DNA of 15,260 nucleotides from Thermoguttaceae bacterium (GTDB lineage Bacteria; Planctomycetota; Planctomycetia; Pirellulales; Thermoguttaceae). The position numbers and the translations under genes were made by a program. Each line of letters starts with the position of its first letter. The first letter of the stretch is position 1. The notes below the pieces were generated by a model. It had not been told where the DNA came from. It searched no databases and saw nothing but the letters and a program-made list of their open reading frames with translations. The stretch is taken from contig JAFTCU010000289.1 in NCBI GenBank assembly GCA_017454585.1, positions 1 through 15,260 of the forward strand. Reading direction: 5' to 3'. This document shows positions 5,858 through 14,172 of this stretch, piece by piece.

Positions 5858-8800
5858 TTGTCTACGCGGATTTACGCATTAGCCAAAGAATTGAAGATTG
5901 AGAAGGAAAACTTGTGGGAGTTGTGTGACAAGCTGAATATTGTCACCAACGGAAAAAGTGCCCTGGCAAGTATTTCTGACGAAGACGCTTTGCGAGTCAG
6001 GGAGTTTTTTTCCTCCCAGAAATCTGATTCTGCCCTTAAAGAGCAAACTCCTAAACCCGCTGCCGAGTCTGTTGCGCCAAAAGTCAATATGGTGATGGGG
6101 CCTGTTCCGACCCTTTCGGCCAAATCACGCCGCTCTGAAAAGGAGTCGGCCAAGGAGAATTCAGAAAAGGATTCCGCTCACAAGGAAACCGCTGATTCTG
6201 AAAAAACCAGCGCGGAAACTGTGTCGCAAACCATTGAAAGTAACGTTTCTGCGGAATCCCCCGCAGTCTTGGAAGTTGCTTCTCCTGCCAAAGAAACTAT
6301 TGAGAAGGATTCTCCCAGCCAGGCTGCCGACATTCCGCAGACCAGTGTGACGGATGACGTCCCAGCGGAAACTCCAGCAAAATCCTCCAAAAAAGCGAAA
6401 GGGGAAGGGAAATCAGGGAGTTCCGCTTCCAAAGGGAAAACGGCAGAGCCGGAAGCGGAAGTAAAAACCGAGGCTGAATCCGAGGCCAAAGAAGAAAAGG
6501 CTGCCCCAAAAGATTCTAAAGAATCTGAACCGGCCAAACCCGTCGCGAGTGGACGCCAAACGAAAGAAGGAACCGGTCGGGAACGTCGAAAAGGAAACGG
6601 CCCGCTTTCCAAAAAACTCCGTCGTGAGAATACGGATACCATCGTTCAAAAGCCGGTCCTCTCTGTGGCTGAAAAAATCGCGCAGACGGTTACACTCGAT
6701 TCCATCAACACGGCAGTACCGCCGCAGTACGACAATTCCTTCCCGGTGCTGCAAAACCCCCGTGTAAACCGCCACGATGAAAATGCCCGTCCGGGATCAA
6801 GCGCCAACAAGGAAAAGCGGGAACCACGTCGCCCGGGTCTGCGTCTTGCGCCTCTTCCGACTGCCAAGGCTCCTGTGACGAAAAAACCTGTGGAAAGTCA
6901 GGGAATGCGCCCGGAATTGCGCCTTACCCCGGAAGAAATTCAGGCGGCCCTCGCCGGCGATATGACAGTACTTCGCCGCAAGGAAGAAGAACTTGAAAAG
7001 AAAGCCAAGGAAGCTCAAAATAAAGATTCGGCTGGCAAAGACTCCAAAAAATCCGGTAAAGACCGCGACCGCAAGGGGCAGGGCTCCACAGGCGCAAATG
7101 CTCAAGGTGACCGCAAGGAACGCGGCGATCGCGACCGAAAAAATCGTCGGGATGGCCAGTCGTCCGGTACGGACCGGACACCGCGTCAGCCAGGGCTTCA
7201 TACTTCCAGTCAGGAGGATTCCCGTTACAGCGGTAAAAAGTCTTCTGGCAAAAATCGTAAAGACTCGGGAAAACGCGGCTCCGGCGATGGAGAATCGCAG
7301 CACTCTCCAGGGCGTGATTCCCGTTACGGAGGTATGGAAAAACGTGGCAAAGGCCGCCGCATCAGTCTCGAAGATGAAGAAGATGACAATCCGCGCTATC
7401 GGATGAAACGACAGAAAGGTTCTTCCTCATCCGTCGTTACTGCACCGCGCAAAAACAGTTACGTTCTTCAGCTCCCGCTTACGGTTCGCACGTTCGCGGA
7501 AGGGGTGGGATTGACGGCTGCCAAGGTCCTTGGCAAATGTATGATGGAACTTGGAATGCCGCTGACGATCACCTCGCCGTTGGATGAGACGACCGCTCAG
7601 CTTTTGGCGGAATCGTTCGGGATCCCGGTCGATATTCGTCCTGAAGTCACGCTGGAAGAGCGTCTGATCGGAGCCGTTGAAGACGAAGAAGACGCGCCAG
7701 AAGACCTCGTTTCCCGTCCGCCGGTCGTTACGTTCCTTGGACACGTTGACCACGGGAAAACCTCACTGCTTGACAAAATTATCAACATCAATGTTGTGTC
7801 GGGCGAAAAAGGTGGGATCACCCAGCACATCCGCGCTTACAACGTGAAGTATCATAACAAATCGGTGACGTTCGTCGATACGCCGGGCCACGAAGCATTC
7901 ACGGAAATGCGCGCACGGGGAGCCAATGCGACGGACATTGCGGTGATCGTGGTTGCCGCCGATGACGGTGTGATGCCTCAGACGGAAGAAGCGATCAGCC
8001 ACGCACGAGCCGCGGGCGTTCCGATCATCGTAGCGTTGAACAAGATCGACCTTCCTGGAGTTAACGAGATGCGTATTTTCCAGGAGCTTGCGGCAAATGA
8101 ACTCACTCCGAGTGAATGGGGCGGCGATATTGAAGTCGTTCGCTGTTCCGCGCTGACGGGCCAAGGGATCGACGAACTGATGGATACGATTCTGATGGTC
8201 GCCGAACTTCAGGAGTACAAAGCGAATCCGAACCGTGCCGCGAAGGGCGTTTGCATTGAGTCTCTGGTTCAGCAGGGGCGCGGTGTGATCGCCAAGCTGC
8301 TGGTCCAAAATGGTACGCTGCACACGGGCGATGTGATCGTCTGCGGTTCCACTTATGGCCGTGTGAAGGCGATGAACGATACGTTGGTGACGCACAAGAA
8401 ATACGCTGAGGCGGGGCCCGCTATGCCGGTAAACGTTCTGGGGCTCGATAACGCGCCAGGCGCCGGGGATAAATTCTACGTTCTGGAGGACATCGCGGAC
8501 GCACGCCGTCTGGCCGAGGAACGCGCCGAGCAGGAACATCTTTCCGAGCTGGCCGGGACCGCCAAGTCCCATGTCACTCTGGAAGGTTTGTTCAGCACAC
8601 TCGGCAGCAAAGAGGTCAAAACGCTCAACATCATCCTGCGTACCGACGTGCGCGGTTCGATCGAAGCCATCAAGAAAGAACTGGGCAAACTCGAGCATGA
8701 GGAGGTTCAGATCGCGATCCTTCAGGCATCGGTTGGGGGAATCACGGAGGCGGACGTTCATCTGGCAGACGCTTCTGATGCGATCATCATCGGCTTCAAC

Positions 8801-9229
8801 GTGGTTCCGGACGAAAATGCCCGGGTTTTGGCCGAGCAGAAGGGTGTTCAGATCCGCCGCTACGACATCATTTATCAGCTCACAGCGGATGTGAAAGCCG
8901 CACTGGAAGGGATGCTTACGCCGGAAGAACGCGAAAAAGAGCTTGGCCGCGCTATCGTCCAGCAGACGTTCCAGATCTCCAAAGTTGGGACGGTTGCGGG
9001 TTGCCGTGTTACGTCGGGAACGATCGTACGTGACTGCAAGATCCGCATCATTCGCAACAATCGTGTAATCGGGACCTACGACCTCGGCACGCTGAAGCGT
9101 GAGAAGGACGACGTGAAGGAAGTTCGCGACGGTTATGAGTGCGGTATGCGTTTGACGGGCTTCAATGACGTGAAGGAAGGCGACATTTTTGAGGCGTTCC
9201 AGATCGAGTCCGTCGCGAGAACGTTCTGA
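5858..9229 (+). CDS. infB: Translation initiation factor IF-2
   Basis: IF2 is the GTPase that brings fMet-tRNA to the 30S subunit and drives subunit joining. TTG 5858 is chosen because AGGGAG lies 8 bases upstream and the product then begins [16 protein letters not shown], the usual planctomycete IF2 start. GTG 5849 and ATG 5822 are in frame but badly placed relative to that SD. The 1123 residues comprise an N-terminal IF2_N module (1-55) and a very long Lys/Glu/Ser/Ala-rich, later Arg/Lys-rich, low-complexity linker (about 60-530). A second IF2_N module follows (from VLQLPLTVR, 536). The G domain has GHVDHGKT (628-635), GGITQHI, DTPGHE, NKID and SAL, and domains II, III and the fMet-tRNA-binding C-terminal barrel complete the protein. 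Bacterial IF2 is usually about 700-1000 residues, so this one is at the long end because of the linker. All GTPase motifs are intact. Confidence 0.97.
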   Translation: MSTRIYALAKELKIEKENLWELCDKLNIVTNGKSALASISDEDALRVREFFSSQKSDSALKEQTPKPAAESVAPKVNMVMGPVPTLSAKSRRSEKESAKENSEKDSAHKETADSEKTSAETVSQTIESNVSAESPAVLEVASPAKETIEKDSPSQAADIPQTSVTDDVPAETPAKSSKKAKGEGKSGSSASKGKTAEPEAEVKTEAESEAKEEKAAPKDSKESEPAKPVASGRQTKEGTGRERRKGNGPLSKKLRRENTDTIVQKPVLSVAEKIAQTVTLDSINTAVPPQYDNSFPVLQNPRVNRHDENARPGSSANKEKREPRRPGLRLAPLPTAKAPVTKKPVESQGMRPELRLTPEEIQAALAGDMTVLRRKEEELEKKAKEAQNKDSAGKDSKKSGKDRDRKGQGSTGANAQGDRKERGDRDRKNRRDGQSSGTDRTPRQPGLHTSSQEDSRYSGKKSSGKNRKDSGKRGSGDGESQHSPGRDSRYGGMEKRGKGRRISLEDEEDDNPRYRMKRQKGSSSSVVTAPRKNSYVLQLPLTVRTFAEGVGLTAAKVLGKCMMELGMPLTITSPLDETTAQLLAESFGIPVDIRPEVTLEERLIGAVEDEEDAPEDLVSRPPVVTFLGHVDHGKTSLLDKIININVVSGEKGGITQHIRAYNVKYHNKSVTFVDTPGHEAFTEMRARGANATDIAVIVVAADDGVMPQTEEAISHARAAGVPIIVALNKIDLPGVNEMRIFQELAANELTPSEWGGDIEVVRCSALTGQGIDELMDTILMVAELQEYKANPNRAAKGVCIESLVQQGRGVIAKLLVQNGTLHTGDVIVCGSTYGRVKAMNDTLVTHKKYAEAGPAMPVNVLGLDNAPGAGDKFYVLEDIADARRLAEERAEQEHLSELAGTAKSHVTLEGLFSTLGSKEVKTLNIILRTDVRGSIEAIKKELGKLEHEEVQIAILQASVGGITEADVHLADASDAIIIGFNVVPDENARVLAEQKGVQIRRYDIIYQLTADVKAALEGMLTPEEREKELGRAIVQQTFQISKVGTVAGCRVTSGTIVRDCKIRIIRNNRVIGTYDLGTLKREKDDVKEVRDGYECGMRLTGFNDVKEGDIFEAFQIESVARTF

Positions 9230-9234
9230 TCAAC

Positions 9235-9480
9235 TTACGGGGACGACGCTTCCAGCGTCGTTTTGTGGAGTGCGATGATACAGTCGCACAGCGACCTTCA
9301 TCGCTTTCTTTTGCGGCAATACTGCCTCGTAGAGGCGTTTGCCGCTGAAGTGGGTTGGACGTTTCCCACGCGTAAACCTTTTTTCGTAGTAATATTTTTC
9401 GGCCGCTAAGTGAAAGCGGCAAAGGAAGCCTTCGGCTTCTGTATTGCCGCACTCCAAAAACGACGCTTCCAGTGTCGTCT
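9235..9480. repeat. Composite inverted-repeat element built of nested hairpins (copy 1, after infB)
   Basis: The 316 bases between infB and rbfA hold no gene but a dense hairpin array. G hairpin: ACGACGCT/AGCGTCGT (9243-9261). H1: 9272-9304, outer stem GCGATGA/TCATCGC, inner GTCGC/GCGAC. H2: 9313-9345, outer GCGGCAA/TTGCCGC, inner GCCTC/GAGGC. An H1-type hairpin in opposite orientation lies at 9416-9450, and a second G hairpin at 9460-9478. TGGAGTGCG (9266-9274) and CGCACTCCA (9448-9456) are perfect inverted copies, so the element has inverted ends flanked by G hairpins, like a MITE or REPIN. It begins 5 bases after the infB stop. A related copy follows yebC. Confidence 0.8.
9243..9264 (+). 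terminator. Hairpin with short T-run after infB
   Basis: A perfect 8-bp stem with a TCC loop (9243-9261) followed by TTTT, 13 bases past the infB stop. It may weaken or end transcription between infB and rbfA. The T-run is short, and the hairpin is also a module of the repeat family, so terminator activity is uncertain. Confidence 0.35.
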
Positions 9481-9545
9481 CGGCAGACTAGTACGTTAGA
9501 ACTGTTGCCCTCCGATTTTCAATCGAACAGAAAGCATTAAAGGAA

Positions 9546-9944
9546 ATGCCATCAAGAAGAGTTTTAAAAGCCGCTGAAGCCATACGCGAGGTCGTTGGAA
9601 TGTCCATTCTGCGGGATATTCAGGATCCGCGGGTTCGGGGTGTAACAATTACCTACGTGGAAGTGTCTGGCGATATGCAGCAGGCCAAAATCCACGTCTC
9701 CATTATGGGAAACGAAGCGAAGCAGAATCTCTGCCTGAAGGGACTTCAGAACGCTGCGGGTTTCTTTCAGCGTAAAATCGCGGATCGGATCCAGACCCGG
9801 TACACTCCTCGCGTCACATTCGTCCTGGATCAGGGCGTGAAGAAGTCGATTCTCGTTTCCAAACTTCTGAAAGAGGTTCTGCCTCCGAAGGAAGAAGAAA
9901 TGGAAGCAGAAGCGGAAGAAGAAGCGAATAATGAAAACGGCTGA
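9546..9944 (+). CDS. rbfA: Ribosome-binding factor A
   Basis: RbfA binds immature 30S subunits and assists 16S rRNA 5' end maturation, also in the cold. The 132 residues begin MPSRRVLKAAEAIREVV and continue with DPRVRGVTITYVEVS, the usual RbfA opening. The type-II KH fold is marked by the interrupted Ala-x-Gly kink within LQNAAGF (NAAG at 69-72), then RYTPRVTFVLD. The last ~20 residues are a Glu/Ala-rich acidic tail beyond the family core. AGGA (9541-9544) is only 1 base from the ATG, an unusually short spacing, but no other start keeps the conserved N-terminus. It follows infB as in many bacteria, separated here by the repeat element. truB does not follow. Confidence 0.95.
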   Translation: MPSRRVLKAAEAIREVVGMSILRDIQDPRVRGVTITYVEVSGDMQQAKIHVSIMGNEAKQNLCLKGLQNAAGFFQRKIADRIQTRYTPRVTFVLDQGVKKSILVSKLLKEVLPPKEEEMEAEAEEEANNENG

Positions 9945-10055
9945 GAAAAAACACTGTGCCTGATATATGGCCAGGTGTTCCGGTAATTTTCTTTATTATT
10001 CGCGGTTTATCGTTCACATTTATGTTGGCCCGTTCCAAATGAAAGGGAAGTAATC

Positions 10056-11576
10056 ATGAGTTCACCCAGTCGTGCGGATGTTCTGAAACGTCTTTATTCG
10101 GAACTGAAAAAGAAATACACCCCGGTCGTTCCTGCGGAACGGTCGGTTCTGGAGCATTTTATCTACGCGACCTGCCTGGAGGATGCGACTTACGAAGCGG
10201 CCAATGCGGCTTTTAACGCCCTCGTCAGTACCATGTCGGGTTGGAATGAAGTCCGCGTGAGCAGCGTGGCGGAGCTGGCCGAACTGATGCCGCAGCTTCC
10301 CGATCCGCGTGTTACGGGAGACCGTATCCGCAAGATTTTGCACGCGGTTTTTGAGGAAAGATATTCGTTTGACATTGACGACATTCGGAAGAAAAATCTG
10401 AAAGAAGCGTATGAAAAGCTGGAAACGATTCCAGGTGGTACGCCTTTCTCGATCAACTACACGGCTCAGGTCGCTCTTGGTCGTCATGGGATTCCCGTAG
10501 GAAACGGTGAGAAGCGTCTTCTGTATGTTTTGGGAATTATTAAACTCGAAGATGTGGATGAGCGTGAAGTGACGGGCCTGAACCGTGCGATCACCAAATC
10601 CCAGGGGCTTGAATTCGCGTCCCTCCTGCATCAGTTGGCTGCCGCGTTTGTCGTGAATCCGGAAGCGAAGAAGATCCTCACGTTCCTTCAGGGCTTTGCG
10701 CCGGATTACCGTACCCGAATGCCTCGCCGCCGTGAGCCGCGGATCGAAAATTCGATGGAAACACCGAAACCGGTTGAGGTCAATGAAAAACCGTCCAAGC
10801 GGAACGTTATGCAGCTTTTGATGAATGATCCTGATTTCCGCAAGGAACGCGAAAAAGACAAGCGTATCGATCGCGACGAATACGAGGATGAGAATTCCGC
10901 GAAAGCCAAGGCTGCGTACATTGAAGAGATGGGCAAGAAGGAACCGCTCTTTGATGAAGCCGCAGCAAAGAAACAGGCCGCCAGAAACAAGAAAAAGGCT
11001 GCCGAAAAGGAAAAAGCTGCCGAGAAAGAGAAGAAAGCAGCTGAAAAAGAAAAGGCGGCTCCGAAGGAGAAAAAGCCGGCAGAAAAGGAAAAGCCCGCTC
11101 CGGCAGTGAAGAAGGCTCCCGAAAAGTCGAAACCGGTTCCAGAGGTGAAAAAGGCTCCTGAAAAGTCGAAGCCCGCTCCGGCCGCGAAGAAGGCTCCCGA
11201 AAAGTCGAAACCGGCTCCTGAGGTGAAAAAAGCCCCTGAAAAGTCAAAACCCGCTCCGGCTGTGAAGAAGGCTCCCGAAAAGCAGAAACCGGCTCCAGAG
11301 GTGAAAAAGGCTCCTGAAAAGTCGAAACCCGCTCCGGCCGCGAAGAATGCTCCCGAAAAGTCGAAACCCGCTCCAGCGGTGAAGAAGGCTTCCGAAAAGT
11401 CGAAACCCGCTCCAGCCGTTAAGAAGGCTCCCGAAAAGTCGAAACCGGCTCCAGAGGTGAAGAAGGCTCCTGAAAAGTCGAAACCCGCTCCCAAGGCGAA
11501 AAAGGCCGCTGAACCAGTAAAACCCGCCAAAAACGATAAAAAGGCTGCAAAGAAAACCGAGAAAAAAAAGAAGTAA
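10056..11576 (+). CDS. Endonuclease III-like (HhH-GPD fold) protein lacking catalytic residues, with histone H1-like Lys/Pro/Ala tail
   Basis: Of 506 residues, about 1-225 are an all-helical domain. Residues 125-149 align without gaps to the helix-hairpin-helix and following helix of E. coli Nth: IPGG for LPGV, ALG for AFG, IPV for IAV. At that alignment the catalytic Lys120 becomes Phe131 and the catalytic Asp138 becomes Gly149. The four [4Fe-4S] cysteines are also absent. This suggests a DNA-binding, non-cleaving relative, which is inference. Residues about 230-345 are charged and increasingly Lys/Glu/Ala-rich. Residues 346-488 are eleven 13-residue repeats (KPAPxVKKAPEKS), and 489-506 are almost pure Lys/Ala, like bacterial histone H1-like tails. 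An architectural DNA-binding role is plausible. SD AAGGGAAG lies about 5 bases before the ATG. A strong terminator follows. Confidence 0.7.
   Translation: MSSPSRADVLKRLYSELKKKYTPVVPAERSVLEHFIYATCLEDATYEAANAAFNALVSTMSGWNEVRVSSVAELAELMPQLPDPRVTGDRIRKILHAVFEERYSFDIDDIRKKNLKEAYEKLETIPGGTPFSINYTAQVALGRHGIPVGNGEKRLLYVLGIIKLEDVDEREVTGLNRAITKSQGLEFASLLHQLAAAFVVNPEAKKILTFLQGFAPDYRTRMPRRREPRIENSMETPKPVEVNEKPSKRNVMQLLMNDPDFRKEREKDKRIDRDEYEDENSAKAKAAYIEEMGKKEPLFDEAAAKKQAARNKKKAAEKEKAAEKEKKAAEKEKAAPKEKKPAEKEKPAPAVKKAPEKSKPVPEVKKAPEKSKPAPAAKKAPEKSKPAPEVKKAPEKSKPAPAVKKAPEKQKPAPEVKKAPEKSKPAPAAKNAPEKSKPAPAVKKASEKSKPAPAVKKAPEKSKPAPEVKKAPEKSKPAPKAKKAAEPVKPAKNDKKAAKKTEKKKK
11091..11519 (+). repeat. Eleven tandem 39-bp coding repeats
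   Basis: Eleven consecutive in-frame units of 39 bases encode KPAPxxKKAPEKS variants. The fifth residue mostly alternates between Ala and Glu (PAV/PAA versus PEV), suggesting an older 78-bp higher-order unit. Unit 11 is degenerate (KPAPKAKKAAEPV). The near-identical DNA favours slippage or recombination, so unit number probably varies between strains. Confidence 0.9.
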
Positions 11577-11592
11577 TATTCCGGCGATTTTC

Positions 11593-11682
11593 AGCCCCGA
11601 TTCCTTTCCTGACGTGGTGATCCAATCACGTTGGGAAAGGTGAGAGACCGGGCTTTTCCGTTTTATTTTGTTTTGTTTTTTA
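11593..11682 (+). terminator. Intrinsic terminator after the EndoIII-like/H1-like gene
   Basis: A long hairpin is closed by AGCCC (11593-11597) with GGGCT (11650-11654). Inside are CCTTTCC with GGAAAGG and a top ACGTG/CACGT (or GTGAT/ATCAC) stem. A T-rich run follows the stem to about 11680. It isolates the TPR-yebC unit from the infB block. Confidence 0.75.
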
Positions 11683-11729
11683 TTGGCCGTTCCGCGAAAT
11701 GGAAGGCTTAAAACGACGAGGATTTTCCG

Positions 11730-12071
11730 ATGAAACATTCCATTCTGACTGCTGCGCTGCGCCAGATTTGCGTCGTTTTGTCATTGCTTGCGTTGATCCC
11801 GGGGGAAACACGCGCAGGTCAGGCCCTCGCTGAGGGTGGGAACGCTCCGGTAACGCCGCAAGTACAAAGGAAAGAACCCTTCCAGCCGGTGCTTAAAGGA
11901 CCAACACTCGAAGAGCAGAATCTTAAAACGGCCGAGTATCTTTTCCTCCGCGGCCGTATTCTGGAAGCCGAAAAAAAAGAGCGTCAAGCTCTGCAATGCT
12001 ACGAAAGAGCCTGCCAGTATGTTTCTTCTGACGCCGTTCTGGTTTGTCTTGTTCAGCTCGCCTTACAGTAA
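11730..12071 (+). CDS. N-terminal fragment of exported TPR protein, ended by an in-frame TAA
   Basis: 113 residues starting at an ATG 7 bases after ACGAGGA (11716-11722). Residues 1-29 are a signal peptide (MKHSILTAAL, then VVLSLLALI, likely cut after ETRA). The mature part opens a TPR-like helix pair (AEYLFLRGRILEAEKKERQA, then LQCYERA). It ends LVQLALQ followed by TAA (12069-12071). The very next codons, in the same frame, read KRYDEAICYFDKI, the second half of a TPR motif, and stay open to 14162. This is therefore the first part of a single gene with 12141-14162, broken by one stop (GAA to TAA would be a one-base change giving LQEKRYDEA). It may be a real nonsense mutation, a sequencing error or readthrough. 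Confidence 0.75.
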   Translation: MKHSILTAALRQICVVLSLLALIPGETRAGQALAEGGNAPVTPQVQRKEPFQPVLKGPTLEEQNLKTAEYLFLRGRILEAEKKERQALQCYERACQYVSSDAVLVCLVQLALQ

Positions 12072-12140
12072 AAACGCTACGATGAGGCAATCTGTTATTT
12101 CGACAAAATTCAAAATCCAGCCGCTCTGGGTATTTCCGCG

Positions 12141-14162
12141 TTGGACCAACTGGCTACGACCTGTATCCGGCTGGCGAAAAATGAGCGTGTGGTGAAGACT
12201 TACAGGGCAATTCTTTCCGCGATCCCGGTCGGTGAATCCGGCCCCATACGTATGTTGGTTCACGATCGTCTCGGAATTATGGAATATTCGGTCGGAAATT
12301 ATGACGAAGCCCTTGCGTCACTCAACGCGATCCACACGATGCTGAAAGCCCCGGCCCGATATGGGATCGATGAAGAAGACGCCAGATTTTTCGAAGATGG
12401 CCGGGAAATGAATCTTCAGATTCTGCTTGACGTGTACCTTCTCAAACATCAACCCGCAGAAGCCCGTGCTATCCTGACCGAGCTGAAAGAACTCAAGGAG
12501 AAAAAGTTCGAGGAATCCGATCTTCCGAAGGACCAGATTGATGAGCAGAAGGAAGAATGGGAGCGCGAATACACGTTCCTCTCCGCCCGTCTGGCACTTG
12601 TGGAGTCCAATCCCGGGGAAGCGGAAAAACTTGCGTTGAAAGCGTACGAAGGGGGATTTATTGACGAAGAAACTCCCTATCTCCTTCTGGAACAGATCCT
12701 CGAAGAGGAAAACAGGGAAGACGCCCTTTTGGAAACACTTGAAACCCTGCTCAGGAAAATTCCCGACAATCCCGTCTTGAAAGCGCGTTTGGCGGAACTG
12801 TATCTTGATAAAACGAACGAATCCCAAAACGAAGCCCAGCGGCAGGAATTCACGGAAAAAAGCCTGAAACTCCTGAACGAGCTGCAAAAAGAAACGGATG
12901 TACCGGTTCTTCAGTTCCAATTTATGCATCTGGCGGTTTTGCGGGAAGACCCTAAACTTTTCATGAAAGCCGCTGGAACACTAATCAAGGGGTTTGGCGC
13001 TCGTGATTCCGTAAAGGACGTGATGTTGGATCTTCAGGACCTTTTTGAACCGAAAGACAAAGACAAAAACGAGGCTGAAGACGAGGCCGAAATCGATACA
13101 GAAACGGAAGAATTTCTGCCTGAAGGGAGTCCTCTCCGAGCGTTCGCGCAAAATCTGGTCAAGTACGCAGATCAGCGGTTCGCGGAAAAGCCGGACACGA
13201 AACTCGCGTGGCAAAACGCCTGGGTTTTGGCCGTTTTTTCGCGCGAGCTGGAACCAAAGTCGGAACAGTTTGCAAGGTACTATGATCTGGTATGCAAGAC
13301 ACTCCGTCAGAAGACGTTCCCGAAGGAAATGAAGCCGGTGGTAGAGGCGTTTTTGAACGAATGGGGAGAGTATTTCGCTGAGAATGACCAGCTCGATCGC
13401 GCAGAAGCGAACTATCGTCTGGCACTTGAGATTTTCCCGGACGATTCGTATTTTAATCTCGATTTGATCCGTGTGCTGGCCATGCTCGGGAAAGTCGATG
13501 AGGCTGAAAAGAGAATTCGTGAAGAATGCCAAAAAGACCCTGATTTTCTGGAGGCGGCGATTCTCGAGTCGAACGTGCTTTACCAAATCGGGAAGATCAA
13601 CGAAGCGTGCGGAATCCTGCGTCAGGTTTTGGACGAAGTTGGCAGCAATTACAGCGCGGAAATAAACCGAAAGGCGGTCGTTGGCGTCGTGCTTCAGCTC
13701 TCAAACCTTGAAGATCTGCGTGGGAATGATGCGGAAGCGGAGGAGCTGCTTCGCTGCGCGCTCGATGAGTTCCCGGACAACACGTCGGCCAAGAACTCCC
13801 TCGCGTACTTCTGGGCGTGCAAAAACACCAACCTCCAACAGGCCCGCAAATACTCGGAGGAAACGTTGAAGGAAGCCCCCGATGAAGCGTCGTATCAGGA
13901 TACTCTGGGTTGGATCTGCTATCTGCTTGGCGATTTGGAGAAGGCACGGGAGCTTTTGCTCAAGGCTTCGGAATCGCTGGAAGACCCGGTCGTTTTCAGT
14001 CATTTGGCAGACGTTTCGCTAGCGATGGGGCAAAAGGAACAAGCAATACAATATTTTAATCAATCCATGGAACTGTTTCAGGAGTCCAAGCGGAAACACC
14101 AGTCCGTCAATCCGAAGGACGAGGAGCACGTGAAGGCTCAACTTAAATCTTTACAAAATTAA
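12141..14162 (+). CDS. Main body of the exported TPR-repeat protein (continuation after the in-frame stop)
   Basis: Same reading frame as the 11730 fragment. Homologous coding runs on directly from 12072, and the start given here is only the first possible TTG. No convincing ribosome binding site precedes it or the first in-frame ATG (12252). The 673 residues are almost all helical TPR pairs, clearest at the end: ANYRLALEIFPDD, AKNSLAYFWACKN, YQDTLGWICYLLGDLEKARE, then FSHLADVSLAMGQKEQAIQYF. A charged linker (DKDKNEAEDEAEIDTETEEF) interrupts about halfway. With the signal peptide upstream it would be a secreted or periplasmic scaffold of about 809 residues. Its stop overlaps the yebC SD, so the two are probably co-transcribed. 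Apart from the one TAA the frame is intact over 2.4 kb, which argues against a long-dead gene. Confidence 0.8.
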   Translation: MDQLATTCIRLAKNERVVKTYRAILSAIPVGESGPIRMLVHDRLGIMEYSVGNYDEALASLNAIHTMLKAPARYGIDEEDARFFEDGREMNLQILLDVYLLKHQPAEARAILTELKELKEKKFEESDLPKDQIDEQKEEWEREYTFLSARLALVESNPGEAEKLALKAYEGGFIDEETPYLLLEQILEEENREDALLETLETLLRKIPDNPVLKARLAELYLDKTNESQNEAQRQEFTEKSLKLLNELQKETDVPVLQFQFMHLAVLREDPKLFMKAAGTLIKGFGARDSVKDVMLDLQDLFEPKDKDKNEAEDEAEIDTETEEFLPEGSPLRAFAQNLVKYADQRFAEKPDTKLAWQNAWVLAVFSRELEPKSEQFARYYDLVCKTLRQKTFPKEMKPVVEAFLNEWGEYFAENDQLDRAEANYRLALEIFPDDSYFNLDLIRVLAMLGKVDEAEKRIREECQKDPDFLEAAILESNVLYQIGKINEACGILRQVLDEVGSNYSAEINRKAVVGVVLQLSNLEDLRGNDAEAEELLRCALDEFPDNTSAKNSLAYFWACKNTNLQQARKYSEETLKEAPDEASYQDTLGWICYLLGDLEKARELLLKASESLEDPVVFSHLADVSLAMGQKEQAIQYFNQSMELFQESKRKHQSVNPKDEEHVKAQLKSLQN

Positions 14163-14172
14163 GGAGAATTCA

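Larger units (their letters stand above)
5634..6031 (+). repeat. Copy 2 of the duplicated nusA-end/infB-start segment
   Basis: It repeats 5257-5570 in order: nusA 3' end (relic), intergenic leader, infB 5' end (functional). The nusA parts are 377 bases apart and the infB starts 461 apart, so copy 2 has about 84 extra bases in its intergenic part (about 5722-5806). Confidence 0.85.

Noticed and set aside
9162..9457. Minus-strand frames over the infB-rbfA spacer, with a translation (LQRQTPLRGSIAAKES) echoed at 14888-15115
   Set aside because: The shared peptide comes from the repeated hairpin DNA, not from a protein family. Stem-loop constraints explain the similarity and there is no start signal.
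11091..11519. Possible CRISPR array, because of regular 39-bp spacing
   Set aside because: There are no unique spacers: the units are contiguous, in frame and encode a regular Lys/Pro/Ala peptide.
11682..11715. TTGGCC…CTTAAA as a promoter of the TPR-yebC unit
   Set aside because: Both boxes match consensus poorly. A promoter is expected here after the terminator, but I cannot point to one with support.
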